Source: Clostridium sp. UBA2485 (GTDB lineage Bacteria; Bacillota; Clostridia; Clostridiales; Clostridiaceae). Taken from it: a DNA stretch of 13,173 nt. The DNA lies in assembly GCF_002341865.1 (NCBI RefSeq), contig NZ_DDOV01000011.1, forward strand, positions 66,971 through 80,143, in the 5' to 3' direction. A program made the translations under genes and the position numbers. Positions 5,690 to 12,538 of the stretch are shown one piece after another. Below the pieces are notes generated by a model that saw nothing but the letters and a program-made list of their open reading frames with translations, ran no database searches and was not told the DNA's origin. Position 1 is the first letter of the stretch; every line of letters begins with the position of its first letter.

Positions 5690-6097
5690 ATGAAAATAGG
5701 TAAAATTGATGATAAAGAACTAAAATTTGCAGTAATAAGTACTGTATATCAAGGAAAATGGGTTTATGTAAGACATAGTGAAAGAAGCTCTTGGGAGATT
5801 CCAGGAGGTCATAGAGAACTAGGAGAAACTATTGATAATACCGCTAAAAGGGAATTGTTCGAAGAGACTGGTGCAAAACAATTTAATATGAACCCTGTTT
5901 GTGATTATTCAATGAATGATTCCAATGAAAAAGTGTTTGGAAGACTATTCTTCTGTGAAATAAGTGAAATGGGTATTTTACCAATTTCAGAGATTGGGGA
6001 AGTAAAACTATTTGATGAACTCCCAAAAGATCTAACCTATCCTAAAATTCAACCATATTTATATGAAAAAACATTACCTTTGAAATGTAGCATATAG
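5690..6097 (+). CDS. Nudix hydrolase (MutT/YtkD-like)
   Basis: A 135-residue Nudix-fold pyrophosphohydrolase, cytosolic. The Nudix box is complete: Gly40, then GETIDNTAKREL, then EETG, fitting GX5EX7REUXEEXGU at about residues 40-62, with the metal-binding Glu residues present. It is preceded by the typical ERSSWEIPGG segment. The overall pattern (FAVISTVYQGKWVYVRHSER...WEIPGGHRELGET) resembles the Bacillus YtkD/MutT group, which hydrolyses (oxidised) nucleoside triphosphates, but the substrate cannot be read from the sequence. AAAGGTG (5677-5682) lies 7 bases before the ATG. It is a single-gene unit. No clear terminator follows; the 218 bases to the next gene are AT-rich with two TATAAT words (6234-6239, 6254-6259). 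Confidence 0.92.
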   Translation: MKIGKIDDKELKFAVISTVYQGKWVYVRHSERSSWEIPGGHRELGETIDNTAKRELFEETGAKQFNMNPVCDYSMNDSNEKVFGRLFFCEISEMGILPISEIGEVKLFDELPKDLTYPKIQPYLYEKTLPLKCSI

Positions 6098-6315
6098 GTA
6101 TCTAATATGAAAGTTGAAAATATACTCTGAAAAATAAATCTTCTATAAAAATAGTTTAACCTCTTAAAAATTAATAATCAAAAATAAAAAATTTAAGAAG
6201 AAATCCTCTTTAGCGAATTTTTGTTTATTCTATTATAATCTAATAATTAATGTTATAATTTACATTAAAATGTTTTATCATAATAGTTGTATTATTAAAA
6301 AAGAAGGTGTTAAAA

Positions 6316-6792
6316 ATGAATATTCGTACAGTGCAAGAGTCTGATTATATCGAAATTATAGCAGTAATAGATGCTTGGTGGGGTGGAAGACATATGAGTG
6401 ATATACTACCTAGATTATTTTTTAACCATTTTCAAAATACTAGTTTTATAGCAGAAGAAAATGATAAAATTATAGGATTTCTAATTGGTTTTATATCACA
6501 GAGTTATCCAAATGAAGCATATATTCACTTTATAGGCATTCATCCAGATTATAGGAAATCAGGAATTGCAAAAGAATTATATGAATTGTTCTTTAATACA
6601 GTAAATAAACTAGGTTGTACTACAGTTCATTCTGTAACATCTCCTGTAAATAAGGGGTCTATAGCATTCCATAAAAAAATGGGATTTGAAATAAAAAAGG
6701 GAGATAATGAGATTGATGGAATTTCTGTATCTACAAATTATGATGGCAATGGTGGAGACAGAGTATTGTTCATAAAGAAATTATTAGGTTAA
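6316..6792 (+). CDS. GNAT-family N-acetyltransferase
   Basis: A 158-residue GCN5-related acetyltransferase, transferring acetyl from acetyl-CoA to an amine on an unknown substrate. Motif A is clear: FIGIHPDYRKSGIAKELYE (72-90), with the RKSGIA pyrophosphate-binding loop (80-85). Motif B follows as SPVNKGSIAFHKKMGFE (109-125). The N-terminal strand-helix (IRTVQESDYIEIIAVIDAWW) and the IAEENDKIIGFLIGF segment complete the fold. The ATG at 6316 is preferred over a GTG at 6307 because GAAGGTG (6304-6309) lies 6 bases before it and overlaps the GTG. A strong terminator follows, so it is monocistronic. The nearest -10-like word is TATAAT at 6254-6259, without a good -35. Confidence 0.92.
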   Translation: MNIRTVQESDYIEIIAVIDAWWGGRHMSDILPRLFFNHFQNTSFIAEENDKIIGFLIGFISQSYPNEAYIHFIGIHPDYRKSGIAKELYELFFNTVNKLGCTTVHSVTSPVNKGSIAFHKKMGFEIKKGDNEIDGISVSTNYDGNGGDRVLFIKKLLG

Positions 6793-6798
6793 AATTGG

Positions 6799-6833
6799 AG
6801 TAGTTATAGGTATAAAACCTATAACTACTTTTT
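6799..6833 (+). terminator. terminator of the GNAT gene
   Basis: A perfect 13-bp stem (6799-6811 with 6817-6829) with a 5-base loop, then a run of T. It starts 6 bases after the stop codon. Confidence 0.92.
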
Positions 6834-6843
6834 AATCATACGT

Positions 6844-6969
6844 TTAAAACAAGGGTTCATGTACATATGCCCGCTCATCTGTGCTGTAACTTAAATCAAC
6901 TGTTATATGATTTCTATCAATTGCTTCACTTGAGATAGTTGAAAAATTTATATTTAAACTATATATTTT
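6844..6969 (-). pseudogene. orphan C-terminal coding remnant
   Basis: An open stretch of about 41 codons on the minus strand ends in TAA at 6844-6846 and has no start codon; a stop interrupts it upstream at 6970-6972. The reading (FSTISSEAIDRNHITVDL, then SYSTDERAYVHEPLF) has protein-like composition, with alternating strand-like residues and more G/C-ending codons than the flanks, unlike the low-complexity translations of nearby non-coding DNA. I do not recognise the family. It lies directly downstream of the 127-residue membrane protein gene on the same strand, so it could be the tail of a gene deleted or displaced there. Confidence 0.35.
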
Positions 6970-6972
6970 TTA

Positions 6973-7356
6973 TTACTTCTTATCGTCAATTGTTATAGAA
7001 TTATTTATTTCTATAATCTTCTTTAACTTCACATATCCAACAAAGCTTAATATCATTGATGGAATGACAAATATAATATACATAATAAAAACAGCTCCAC
7101 CTACCGCATATAAAATACCTCCTGTAAGTGCAAAGCCTCTTTTATTTGAAAAATATGCTATCCAATTAAAAATTGTTGCTAAAACAACTAAAATTATGTG
7201 TGGTGTAACTAGCGCTGTTGCTATAGCTGCCCCTACAATTTCTGTACTTTCTTTACTGCCAAATATTCCACTACTAAAATGTGATATAATATATATTGAA
7301 TATAATAAACCTAATATTGCTGAAATTAATAATATTTTAGAACGCTTAACTTTCAT
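6973..7356 (-). CDS. small polytopic membrane protein, 127 aa
   Basis: A 127-residue hydrophobic protein with about four membrane segments (8-26, 40-68 probably two short or one long, 75-93, 94-110), a basic N-terminus (MKVKRSK) and a basic-acidic hydrophilic tail (KLKKIIEINNSITIDDKK). It is Gly/Ala-rich in the helices, as in small DUF4064-like membrane proteins, but I cannot assign a family firmly. The ATG follows a GGGGGAT site about 5 bases upstream. No terminator follows the stop; the coding remnant at 6844-6969 begins immediately after. The 226-base gap upstream (7357-7582) is AT-rich and shows no recognisable element beyond the terminator of the next gene. Confidence 0.75.
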   Translation of the reverse strand: MKVKRSKILLISAILGLLYSIYIISHFSSGIFGSKESTEIVGAAIATALVTPHIILVVLATIFNWIAYFSNKRGFALTGGILYAVGGAVFIMYIIFVIPSMILSFVGYVKLKKIIEINNSITIDDKK

Positions 7357-7570
7357 AATATCCCCCTTTTTTATAAAGTAATATATTCAACTATCTCCCT
7401 ATATCATTGTAATATAAAGAATGTTATACATTCAACCATATTTGTACATATTATTATAAATTTTACTTTTTTATGAGCTTTTTCACTTTAAATATGCATA
7501 TAAATAAAAAGAAAGAAAAATAACTTATGTCTTGATGTTAACTTTATAATACTATCCTCTTAATTTATAT

Positions 7571-7601
7571 AAAAAAAGAGTCTTATTTAGACTCTTTTTT
7601 T
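7571..7601 (-). terminator. terminator overlapping the stop of the 46-aa gene
   Basis: A 12-bp stem (7571-7582 with 7590-7601), AAAAAAAGAGTC against GACTCTTTTTTT, with the stop codon TAA (7583-7585) in the loop. The minus-strand exit is a run of T. Confidence 0.85.
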
Positions 7602-7723
7602 ATAGACCTATATTTTGAATTAGTTCTCTCTTCTGGATTTATATAATCATAATCACCATTTTCAGTTTTTTTTAATCCTAATGATGCCATTTGCTTTTTA
7701 GTAAATTTACGTTTATTAGTCAT
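7583..7723 (-). CDS. small basic protein, 46 aa
   Basis: A 46-residue hydrophilic, strongly basic protein (TNKRKFTKKQMASLGLKKTE, then NGDYDYINPEE, then a Lys/Arg/Ser-rich tail). No known family is recognised; the N-terminal half looks like a short basic helix of the kind found in small nucleic-acid-binding proteins, which is only inference. The ATG at 7723 is chosen because a full AAAGGAGG (7731-7738) lies 7 bases upstream. A longer in-frame reading from 7777 exists but would place that ribosome site inside the gene. Its 3' end forms one arm of its own terminator, so the last codons are constrained by RNA structure. Confidence 0.7.
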   Translation of the reverse strand: MTNKRKFTKKQMASLGLKKTENGDYDYINPEERTNSKYRSIKKESK

Positions 7724-7866
7724 ATATCTTCCTCCTTTTATACTGTTAGAATCACCATATAAAAATAATCTATTCATTTAATTGTTTTCAGGATCTATTT
7801 CTTAAATAAAGCTAAATTATAAGGTAATTTTACCCTCTGAAAAACTTATATTTATATTATGTCCCT

Positions 7867-7895
7867 TTGCCTTTTGTTAAGCTTAGTGATATAAT
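7867..7895 (+). promoter_or_regulatory. promoter of the csoR-like operon
   Basis: TTGCCT (7867-7872), a 17-base spacer and an extended -10, TGA-TATAAT (7887-7895). It directly abuts the operator palindrome. Confidence 0.7.
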
Positions 7896-7924
7896 TTTCA
7901 TATCCCTCATATAGGGATATGAAA
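7896..7924 (+). promoter_or_regulatory. CsoR-type operator palindrome
   Basis: A perfect 12-bp inverted repeat, TTTCATATCCCT (7896-7907) and AGGGATATGAAA (7913-7924), with a 5-base spacer. It begins immediately after the -10 and covers the expected transcription start, where a bound repressor would block initiation. The CCC/GGG core flanked by A/T resembles known CsoR-family operators. Confidence 0.75.
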
Positions 7925-7936
7925 GGAGCAAATTAT

Positions 7937-8209
7937 ATGCATAATCATAATCATCCACAACAAAAAAATGTAATTAATAGGCTCTCTAGGGCTATAGGTC
8001 ATTTAGAAGCTGTAAAGCGCATGGCTGAAGAAGGTAGAGATTGTAGTGAACTGTTAATTCAAATATCTGCCGTCCGTTCTGCCATAAATAATGTTGGAAA
8101 GATAATACTGGAAGATCATATCAATCATTGTGTTATAGACGCTATAGAAACGAATAATACAGAAGTTCTTAATGATTTTAAAAGCGCCCTAGATAAATTT
8201 CTAAAATAA
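7937..8209 (+). CDS. csoR: CsoR-family metal-sensing transcriptional repressor
   Basis: A 90-residue all-helical DNA-binding repressor of the CsoR/RcnR/FrmR family (DUF156). The Cu(I) site of CsoR (Cys, His, Cys) is present as Cys36, His61 and Cys65, at the same numbers as in Mycobacterium CsoR, which favours copper sensing over the CstR persulfide or RcnR nickel types. The start HNHNHPQQ adds a His-rich N-terminus. The ATG at 7937 is preferred: AAAGGAG (7923-7929) sits 7-8 bases upstream, whereas an ATG at 7919 lies inside the operator palindrome. It precedes a DUF3147-like gene by 14 bases. It most likely represses its own operon and is released by bound metal; no copper ATPase or chaperone is in this window. 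Confidence 0.9.
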   Translation: MHNHNHPQQKNVINRLSRAIGHLEAVKRMAEEGRDCSELLIQISAVRSAINNVGKIILEDHINHCVIDAIETNNTEVLNDFKSALDKFLK

Positions 8210-8223
8210 AGGAGATATAGGGT

Positions 8224-8571
8224 ATGCAGTTTATTTTAAAAACATTAATATCATCTCTTCTAATTGCTATTGTATCTACTATTAGCAAAAAATCTCCTTT
8301 TATTGGAGCTATCATTATATCTTTACCTATAACTTCCATATTAGCTTTAATATGGCTTTATAATGATACTAAAGACATAAATCAAGTAATTTCCTTATCT
8401 TCATCTATATGTTTTATGATCTTACCTTCAATATTATTTTTTGTAACTTTAGCTATTTTGCTTAAACATGACTTTAGTTTTATTCAATCAATAATTTTTT
8501 CTTCTATTCTTATGATTATTTTTTATACCGCCTATTCCTATGTTTTAAATAGAATTGGCATTAATTTATAA
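8224..8571 (+). CDS. DUF3147-like small membrane protein
   Basis: A 115-residue integral membrane protein with about four helices (2-20, 25-45, 58-80 and 87-108). The pattern SSLLIAIVSTISKKSPFIGAII, then SLPITSILALIWLYNDTKD, matches the small DUF3147 family as I know it; its function is unknown. AAAGGAG (8208-8214) overlaps the stop of the csoR-like gene and lies about 9 bases before the ATG, so the two genes are translated from one message and the operator at 7896-7924 should control both. The pairing suggests a role in the metal or redox stress sensed by the repressor. A terminator lies about 170 bases downstream. Confidence 0.8.
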   Translation: MQFILKTLISSLLIAIVSTISKKSPFIGAIIISLPITSILALIWLYNDTKDINQVISLSSSICFMILPSILFFVTLAILLKHDFSFIQSIIFSSILMIIFYTAYSYVLNRIGINL

Positions 8572-8740
8572 ATTATTATTATAAATTTAACATTAAACTA
8601 TATTATTCAATATTAAAAAAGAATAAATTTTAATTATTACATAAATTATTGTTTTGAAATGTAATTTAAATATATCTCTATTATAATTTTCTTTTTAATT
8701 TAGTATTTACATTTTTATAGATTCTACAAAAATGAAACTA

Positions 8741-8772
8741 AAAAGCATCTAGTCGGCTAGATGCTTTTATAA
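8741..8772. terminator. terminator between convergent genes
   Basis: A perfect 12-bp stem (8741-8752 with 8757-8768), AAAAGCATCTAG against CTAGATGCTTTT, with a TCGG tetraloop. The symmetric A/T ends let it act for the plus-strand csoR operon and the minus-strand DUF1599 gene. The 294-base gap around it holds nothing else clear apart from an 11-base direct repeat (8823, 8851). Confidence 0.85.
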
Positions 8773-8865
8773 AACTTATTCTTTTTGGCAACTTCAATAT
8801 ATTTGTAGTTTTTACTATAATCAATATGCTTTTCTTTTAATTACATATTTAATATGCTTTTAATT

Positions 8866-9138
8866 TTATTTAACTTTTTCCTCTTTCAATTCTATTAATG
8901 TCATTATAGAATAATTAGCTAAATCCATTAATGTATCTTCTATACTCTCATCAACCTTATTCTCTGTTTTAATTAACGACTTAAGCCTACTTAATTTATC
9001 TTCTAATCTTATTATTGGCATTACCATGCCATATTCTTTAAATCCCTTGCCAAAGCTATCTCCATAGTCATGATTTTTTCTTGTGTATAAACTATTTAGT
9101 TCTTTACATATTTCCATATGTTTAGATGGCTTATCCAT
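8866..9138 (-). CDS. DUF1599 / Nmad1-family protein
   Basis: A 90-residue, mostly helical protein matching the DUF1599 (nucleotide modification associated domain 1) family. Key segments are KNHDYGDSF (21-29), IRLEDKLSRLKSLI (43-56) and ESIEDTLMDLANYSIM (64-79); the conserved acidic and Tyr residues (DYG, DK, EDTLMDLANY) are present. The family was described from phage and bacterial loci in connection with modified DNA bases; its catalytic activity is not settled here. No thymidylate synthase-like or other base-modification gene is in the window, so it is an orphan, possibly phage-derived. AAGGAGA lies about 8 bases before the ATG. It is a single-gene unit ending at the bidirectional terminator. 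Confidence 0.85.
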   Translation of the reverse strand: MDKPSKHMEICKELNSLYTRKNHDYGDSFGKGFKEYGMVMPIIRLEDKLSRLKSLIKTENKVDESIEDTLMDLANYSIMTLIELKEEKVK

Positions 9139-9473
9139 AATTATCTCTCCTTAACATTTCTATTTAACATATCTATAGTATTCTACAAATTCTGTTTATT
9201 TAATTATCTAAATATTTTTGACCTCACTTTCATAGTTTCTATAGAATATTTCATAATCAAGATATAATTTTCATGTTAAAACATTATATATTTAGTAATC
9301 AATTAAAATAGAAATATGCACAAAACGATTATTGTGATTAATTTTAGCTTGTAATGAACTCTAAAATAGTAAAAATGTAACACACAACCTATTTACTAAA
9401 GCATTTGTTATTTAACATAATTTACGTTTTAAATCAGCTACACTCTTCTTTACTACTCAATTTTTATAAAATT
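9139..9473. other. 335-base AT-rich intergenic gap
   Basis: No gene-like reading or RNA gene is visible. The only structured part is a weak inverted repeat (9367-9373 with 9392-9398, TAGTAAA/TTTACTA, 18-base loop) followed by TTTT on the minus strand at 9366-9363, a low-confidence candidate for the terminator of the metal-uptake operon. No convincing promoter for the DUF1599 gene was found among many TATAAT-like words. Confidence 0.5.
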
Positions 9474-10046
9474 TTATTTATATATAAATTCATTACCTGG
9501 CTCATTTAAGATAGATAAATCCATTACTTTCAAATAGGGAGAATGGCCTTCCTCGTCCTCCGTTAATATACCTGTCACAACTACCCAGAGGTTATTGTCA
9601 GGTATATCCCTATCAAACTCACATGATAATCCCACAAGATATGCATCTGTACCACAGCAAAAATATTTACGACAAACGGCAAATGGTTCCTTTGCATTCT
9701 CTTCTTCTGCTAGGTTGTATATAAATCCTTCATATTGGATAATCTTACCTTTATAACTACTTAAATTAATATACATATCATCAAGCTGTCCAAGAAAGAA
9801 ATTATCACGAATTATAATATCGGCCTTAGGTCTTGATTGCTTTTCAGAACTAGAGTCCTCTCTATCAATATTTTTTTCACTTTGCCCATTTAAATCATGT
9901 GTATTACTCGATGTATCAGGTGCAATAGAATTATCAACTGTCTCTTTATCCAAATAGTTATTAAGCATACTTTGATTAGAAGTGCCACAACCACCTACAC
10001 TTATAGCCAATACAAAAATAAGTGTCATTAAACACATTTTCTTCAT
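9474..10046 (-). CDS. Cys-rich lipoprotein with TIGR03943/YcgQ-like domain
   Basis: A 190-residue exported lipoprotein; the signal peptide ends in lipobox VGGC with Cys20. A Ser/Asn/Asp-rich linker (21-75) leads to a domain (about 78-190) that begins DNFFLGQLDDMYINLSSYKGK, contains the EGFIY strand (106-110), then CRKYFCCGTDAYLVGLSCEFD (125-145: Cys125, Cys130, Cys131, Asp134, Cys142), then WVVVTGIL and a final strand PYLKVMDLSIL. This CC-x2-DA-x3-G pattern is what I know from the soluble C-terminal half of TIGR03943/DUF1980 proteins such as YcgQ, which sit in zinc-responsive loci. Here the membrane half is missing and a lipid anchor replaces it. The ATG lies 4 bases after the permease TGA, with the ribosome site inside the permease end, so it is coupled to the metal-uptake operon. 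A metal-handling role outside the cell is inferred. Confidence 0.8.
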   Translation of the reverse strand: MKKMCLMTLIFVLAISVGGCGTSNQSMLNNYLDKETVDNSIAPDTSSNTHDLNGQSEKNIDREDSSSEKQSRPKADIIIRDNFFLGQLDDMYINLSSYKGKIIQYEGFIYNLAEEENAKEPFAVCRKYFCCGTDAYLVGLSCEFDRDIPDNNLWVVVTGILTEDEEGHSPYLKVMDLSILNEPGNEFIYK

Positions 10047-10050
10047 TTTT

Positions 10051-10878
10051 TCATCTCCCTATTCTAATGCATTTGCTCACAACTTCCGAAAAAATCATCA
10101 TGACGATATTTACTGTAACAATACTCGCCCCCGTTGGCATATTGAAAATAAAGGACACTATTATTCCAATGATAAAGCAAACCACAGAAATAATGGCAGA
10201 AGTAATTACTAGTGCCTTAAAGCTATGGACCATTTTTTTAGCAGTTATAGCAGGAAAAATGATGAGACTTGAAATGAGAAGCGTACCCATAATCCTCATT
10301 CCAACCACTACAGTGAGAGCTGTTAAGAAGGAGATTAGAAATTGATACATTGTAACATTAATACCGGAAGCTTTGGCAAAATTCTCGTCACAAATTATGA
10401 GAAATAGCCTATTATAAAATAAAATAAAAAGCCCTATTACCAAGATTGATACTATAACACTCAATAAAATATCAAAATTATTCATTGCTAATATGCTACC
10501 AAACATGTAGTTGCAAACATCTATATTAAATCCTCTTGTTATAGATGTTATGATAACACCTGCTGAAAGAGAAGCTGTTGATGCAATTCCAATAGCTACA
10601 TCTCCAGCTACACCTTTTTTCTGACTAACAGCCATAATGATAAATGAAGCTACAATTACTACAGGCATAGATGTATATAAATGAGATAGTCCCATAGACA
10701 TAGCTAGAGATAGAGATGCAAATCCAACATTTGAAAGACCATGCCCGATTAATGAGTAACGTTTTAGTACTAATACTACACCGAGAAGAGCAGCACAAAG
10801 AGATACCAGTAAACCTACAATCAAAGCACGGGTAACGAAAGGATAACTAAAAATTTCAAATATTTTATTTATTGTCAT
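10051..10878 (-). CDS. znuB: ABC-3 family metal permease (ZnuB/AdcB/MntB type)
   Basis: A 275-residue polytopic permease with about eight or nine helices, the membrane component of a zinc or manganese ABC importer. Family marks are VLVLKRYSLIGHGLSNVGFA (35-54), the cytoplasmic coupling region near NRLFLIICDENFAKASGIN, GTLLISSLIIFPAIT and the C-terminal FNMPTGASIVTVNI. Against the common D-A-L-S-H motif, His46 stands where Asp is usual and Asn50 where His is usual; a related G-D-G-L-S-H-V-G-F variant exists in Clostridia, so this is a diverged clade rather than damage. It overlaps the ATPase gene by 4 bases (10875-10878) and is followed 4 bases later by the lipoprotein gene. Confidence 0.9.
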   Translation of the reverse strand: MTINKIFEIFSYPFVTRALIVGLLVSLCAALLGVVLVLKRYSLIGHGLSNVGFASLSLAMSMGLSHLYTSMPVVIVASFIIMAVSQKKGVAGDVAIGIASTASLSAGVIITSITRGFNIDVCNYMFGSILAMNNFDILLSVIVSILVIGLFILFYNRLFLIICDENFAKASGINVTMYQFLISFLTALTVVVGMRIMGTLLISSLIIFPAITAKKMVHSFKALVITSAIISVVCFIIGIIVSFIFNMPTGASIVTVNIVMMIFSEVVSKCIRIGR

Positions 10879-11561
10879 TTTCTTATATCCCCTCTTCTAA
10901 AAACTTGCCACTCTTCTATGTTCCCACAAAATCTTAAGTGATTATCCATTACAGCTACACCATTGGCATAATCTTTAACTTTATTTAAGTCATGAGAAAC
11001 CATTAGAATTGTGATATTATGCTTGGTGTTTAAGTCTGATAATATATTGTATAAACTCTTCGTAATATCTTCATCTAAACCAGAACAAGGTTCATCCAAA
11101 ATTAATAATTTAGGATTTTTGCATAGTGCTCTGGCCAGCAGTACTCTTTGCTGCTGACCACCTGAAAGTTCTCCAATTTGCTTGTTTGATATATCTGTTA
11201 TTTCTAAAAGTGCTATAGCTTCTTTTGCCGCTTTTATATCATCTCTTGAGTAAAAAGGGATTCTCTTAGCGCTTTTTTGTCTTCCCGTAATTACGATCTC
11301 ATAAACTGTAGCAGGCAGATCAGAAGGAATTGTGCTAATCTGAGGTAAATAAGCTATTTGCTCTTTTGATATATTAAATTCCACTTTTCCTCTATTAAAT
11401 GGTACAAGTCCTAATATACCTTTTACTAGTGAACTTTTACCTGATCCATTTGATCCTACAATACAAAAATAATCTCCATCGGCTATTTCAAAACTCACAT
11501 CTTTTACAGCCAATACGGATTCATAAAATATGTCTAGGTGAGAAACTTTTAAAATCCACAT
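10875..11561 (-). CDS. znuC: ABC ATPase of the metal importer (ZnuC/AdcC type)
   Basis: A 228-residue ATP-binding subunit that drives the importer from the cytoplasmic face. Motifs in order: Walker A GSNGSGKS (36-43), Q-loop Gln74 (YLPQ), signature LSGGQQQR (132-139), Walker B LLILDEP (152-158), D-loop and the switch His190 (VSHD). Length and the N-terminal segment VSHLDIFYESVLAVKDVSFEI are typical of the ZnuC/MntB ATPases; the C-terminal regulatory extension of some ZnuC proteins is absent. The ATG at 11561 follows the ZnuA-type TGA (11563-11565) with one base between and only a weak GGGCTGA site, so translation is probably coupled. Its last 4 bases overlap the permease start. Confidence 0.93.
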   Translation of the reverse strand: MWILKVSHLDIFYESVLAVKDVSFEIADGDYFCIVGSNGSGKSSLVKGILGLVPFNRGKVEFNISKEQIAYLPQISTIPSDLPATVYEIVITGRQKSAKRIPFYSRDDIKAAKEAIALLEITDISNKQIGELSGGQQQRVLLARALCKNPKLLILDEPCSGLDEDITKSLYNILSDLNTKHNITILMVSHDLNKVKDYANGVAVMDNHLRFCGNIEEWQVFRRGDIRK

Positions 11562-11562
11562 A

Positions 11563-12528
11563 TCAATTCAGCCCTTTTTTGATACTCTCAAGATTTTCAC
11601 GCATAATATTAATGTAGGTTGTTTTATCCTCTAGTTGATCTTTTGATAAATTATGTGCTGTACTAAAAAGTTCTGCTGAGATACCTGTTTGCTGTGCAAT
11701 AGACTTGGCTACTTTTGGATCTACAAACTCTTCATGATATATACAAGAAATGTTATTTTTCTTTATATAATCAATAATGGAAGTTATGGTTTGGACACTC
11801 GGCTCACCTTCAGTGGAACAAGAATCATAAGCAGATTCGTACTTTAAACCATAATGATTTAGAAAATAACTATAGGCGAAACGTCCTCCAAACACCAATG
11901 TGTTCCGTTTACTACTTTTTACTACTTTAAAAATATCATCATCTAATTTCTGTAACTCTTTTTTATAATTATCTGCATTTTTACGATAGAATTCAGCATT
12001 GATGACGTCTTTTTCACAAAGTCCAGCTACGATATTGTCAACCATCTTCATTGCTAAAGTCGGGTCAAGCCAAATATGTGGATCATATTCGTGATGGTGT
12101 TCATCCTCAGCCAGATGATCTTCTTCATGGTCCTCCTTATGCTCATCATGGTCATGTTCTTCTTTTACCAAACTAATACCATTGGATGCATCAATTACTA
12201 GTAAATTTTTATTTATTCCCCCTTCTACCACCTTTTCAGCCCAAGGTTCCATATATTTACCCGTATATATAAACATATCCGCATTATAAATATTTGACAT
12301 ATCGCTAGGCTTAGGGTCAAAAGTATGACTTTCTATTCCTGGTGGTAAGAGTAATTTAACATCTGCCTTATCTCCCACAATCTGAAGTGTAAAATCATAC
12401 TGTGGAAATAGTGATGCAACAATAGTGAGTTTATGATCAATAACTTTCTGATTTTCATTTGTGTTATTGCAAGCAGTAAGAGAAAACATCATTGCTGCAA
12501 TTGTAAAAATAGCTAATAACTTTTTCAT
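11563..12528 (-). CDS. znuA: metal-binding lipoprotein of the ABC importer (ZnuA/AdcA type)
   Basis: A 321-residue solute-binding lipoprotein (cluster A-I) for zinc or manganese. Lipobox LTAC with Cys20; N-lobe starts LTIVASLFPQYD; His68 lies in GIESHTFDPKPSD. A His/Asp/Glu-rich loop (about 124-147) follows, then His151 in DPHIWLDP; both are standard metal ligands. The loop favours zinc. The usual third His (V-F-H-D-A-F/Y) is absent: the segment reads FGGRFAYSYF with Arg217. Asp at the usual fourth site is also not evident; STAHNLSKD (His292) occupies that region, a variant I have seen in clostridial relatives. The ATG at 12528 has AGGAGG (12535-12540) 6 bases upstream, overlapping the TAG of the fur-like gene; an earlier in-frame start at 12606 lies inside that gene and would destroy the signal peptide. 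Confidence 0.93.
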   Translation of the reverse strand: MKKLLAIFTIAAMMFSLTACNNTNENQKVIDHKLTIVASLFPQYDFTLQIVGDKADVKLLLPPGIESHTFDPKPSDMSNIYNADMFIYTGKYMEPWAEKVVEGGINKNLLVIDASNGISLVKEEHDHDEHKEDHEEDHLAEDEHHHEYDPHIWLDPTLAMKMVDNIVAGLCEKDVINAEFYRKNADNYKKELQKLDDDIFKVVKSSKRNTLVFGGRFAYSYFLNHYGLKYESAYDSCSTEGEPSVQTITSIIDYIKKNNISCIYHEEFVDPKVAKSIAQQTGISAELFSTAHNLSKDQLEDKTTYINIMRENLESIKKGLN

Positions 12529-12538
12529 TTTTATCCTC

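Noticed and set aside
8823..8861. Direct repeat AATATGCTTTT (8823 and 8851)
   Set aside because: Only 11 AT-rich bases in two copies; expected by chance in this composition, with no associated structure.
10022..10345. Plus-strand open frame opposite the permease
   Set aside because: Antisense shadow of the permease and lipoprotein genes, without a ribosome site or promoter.
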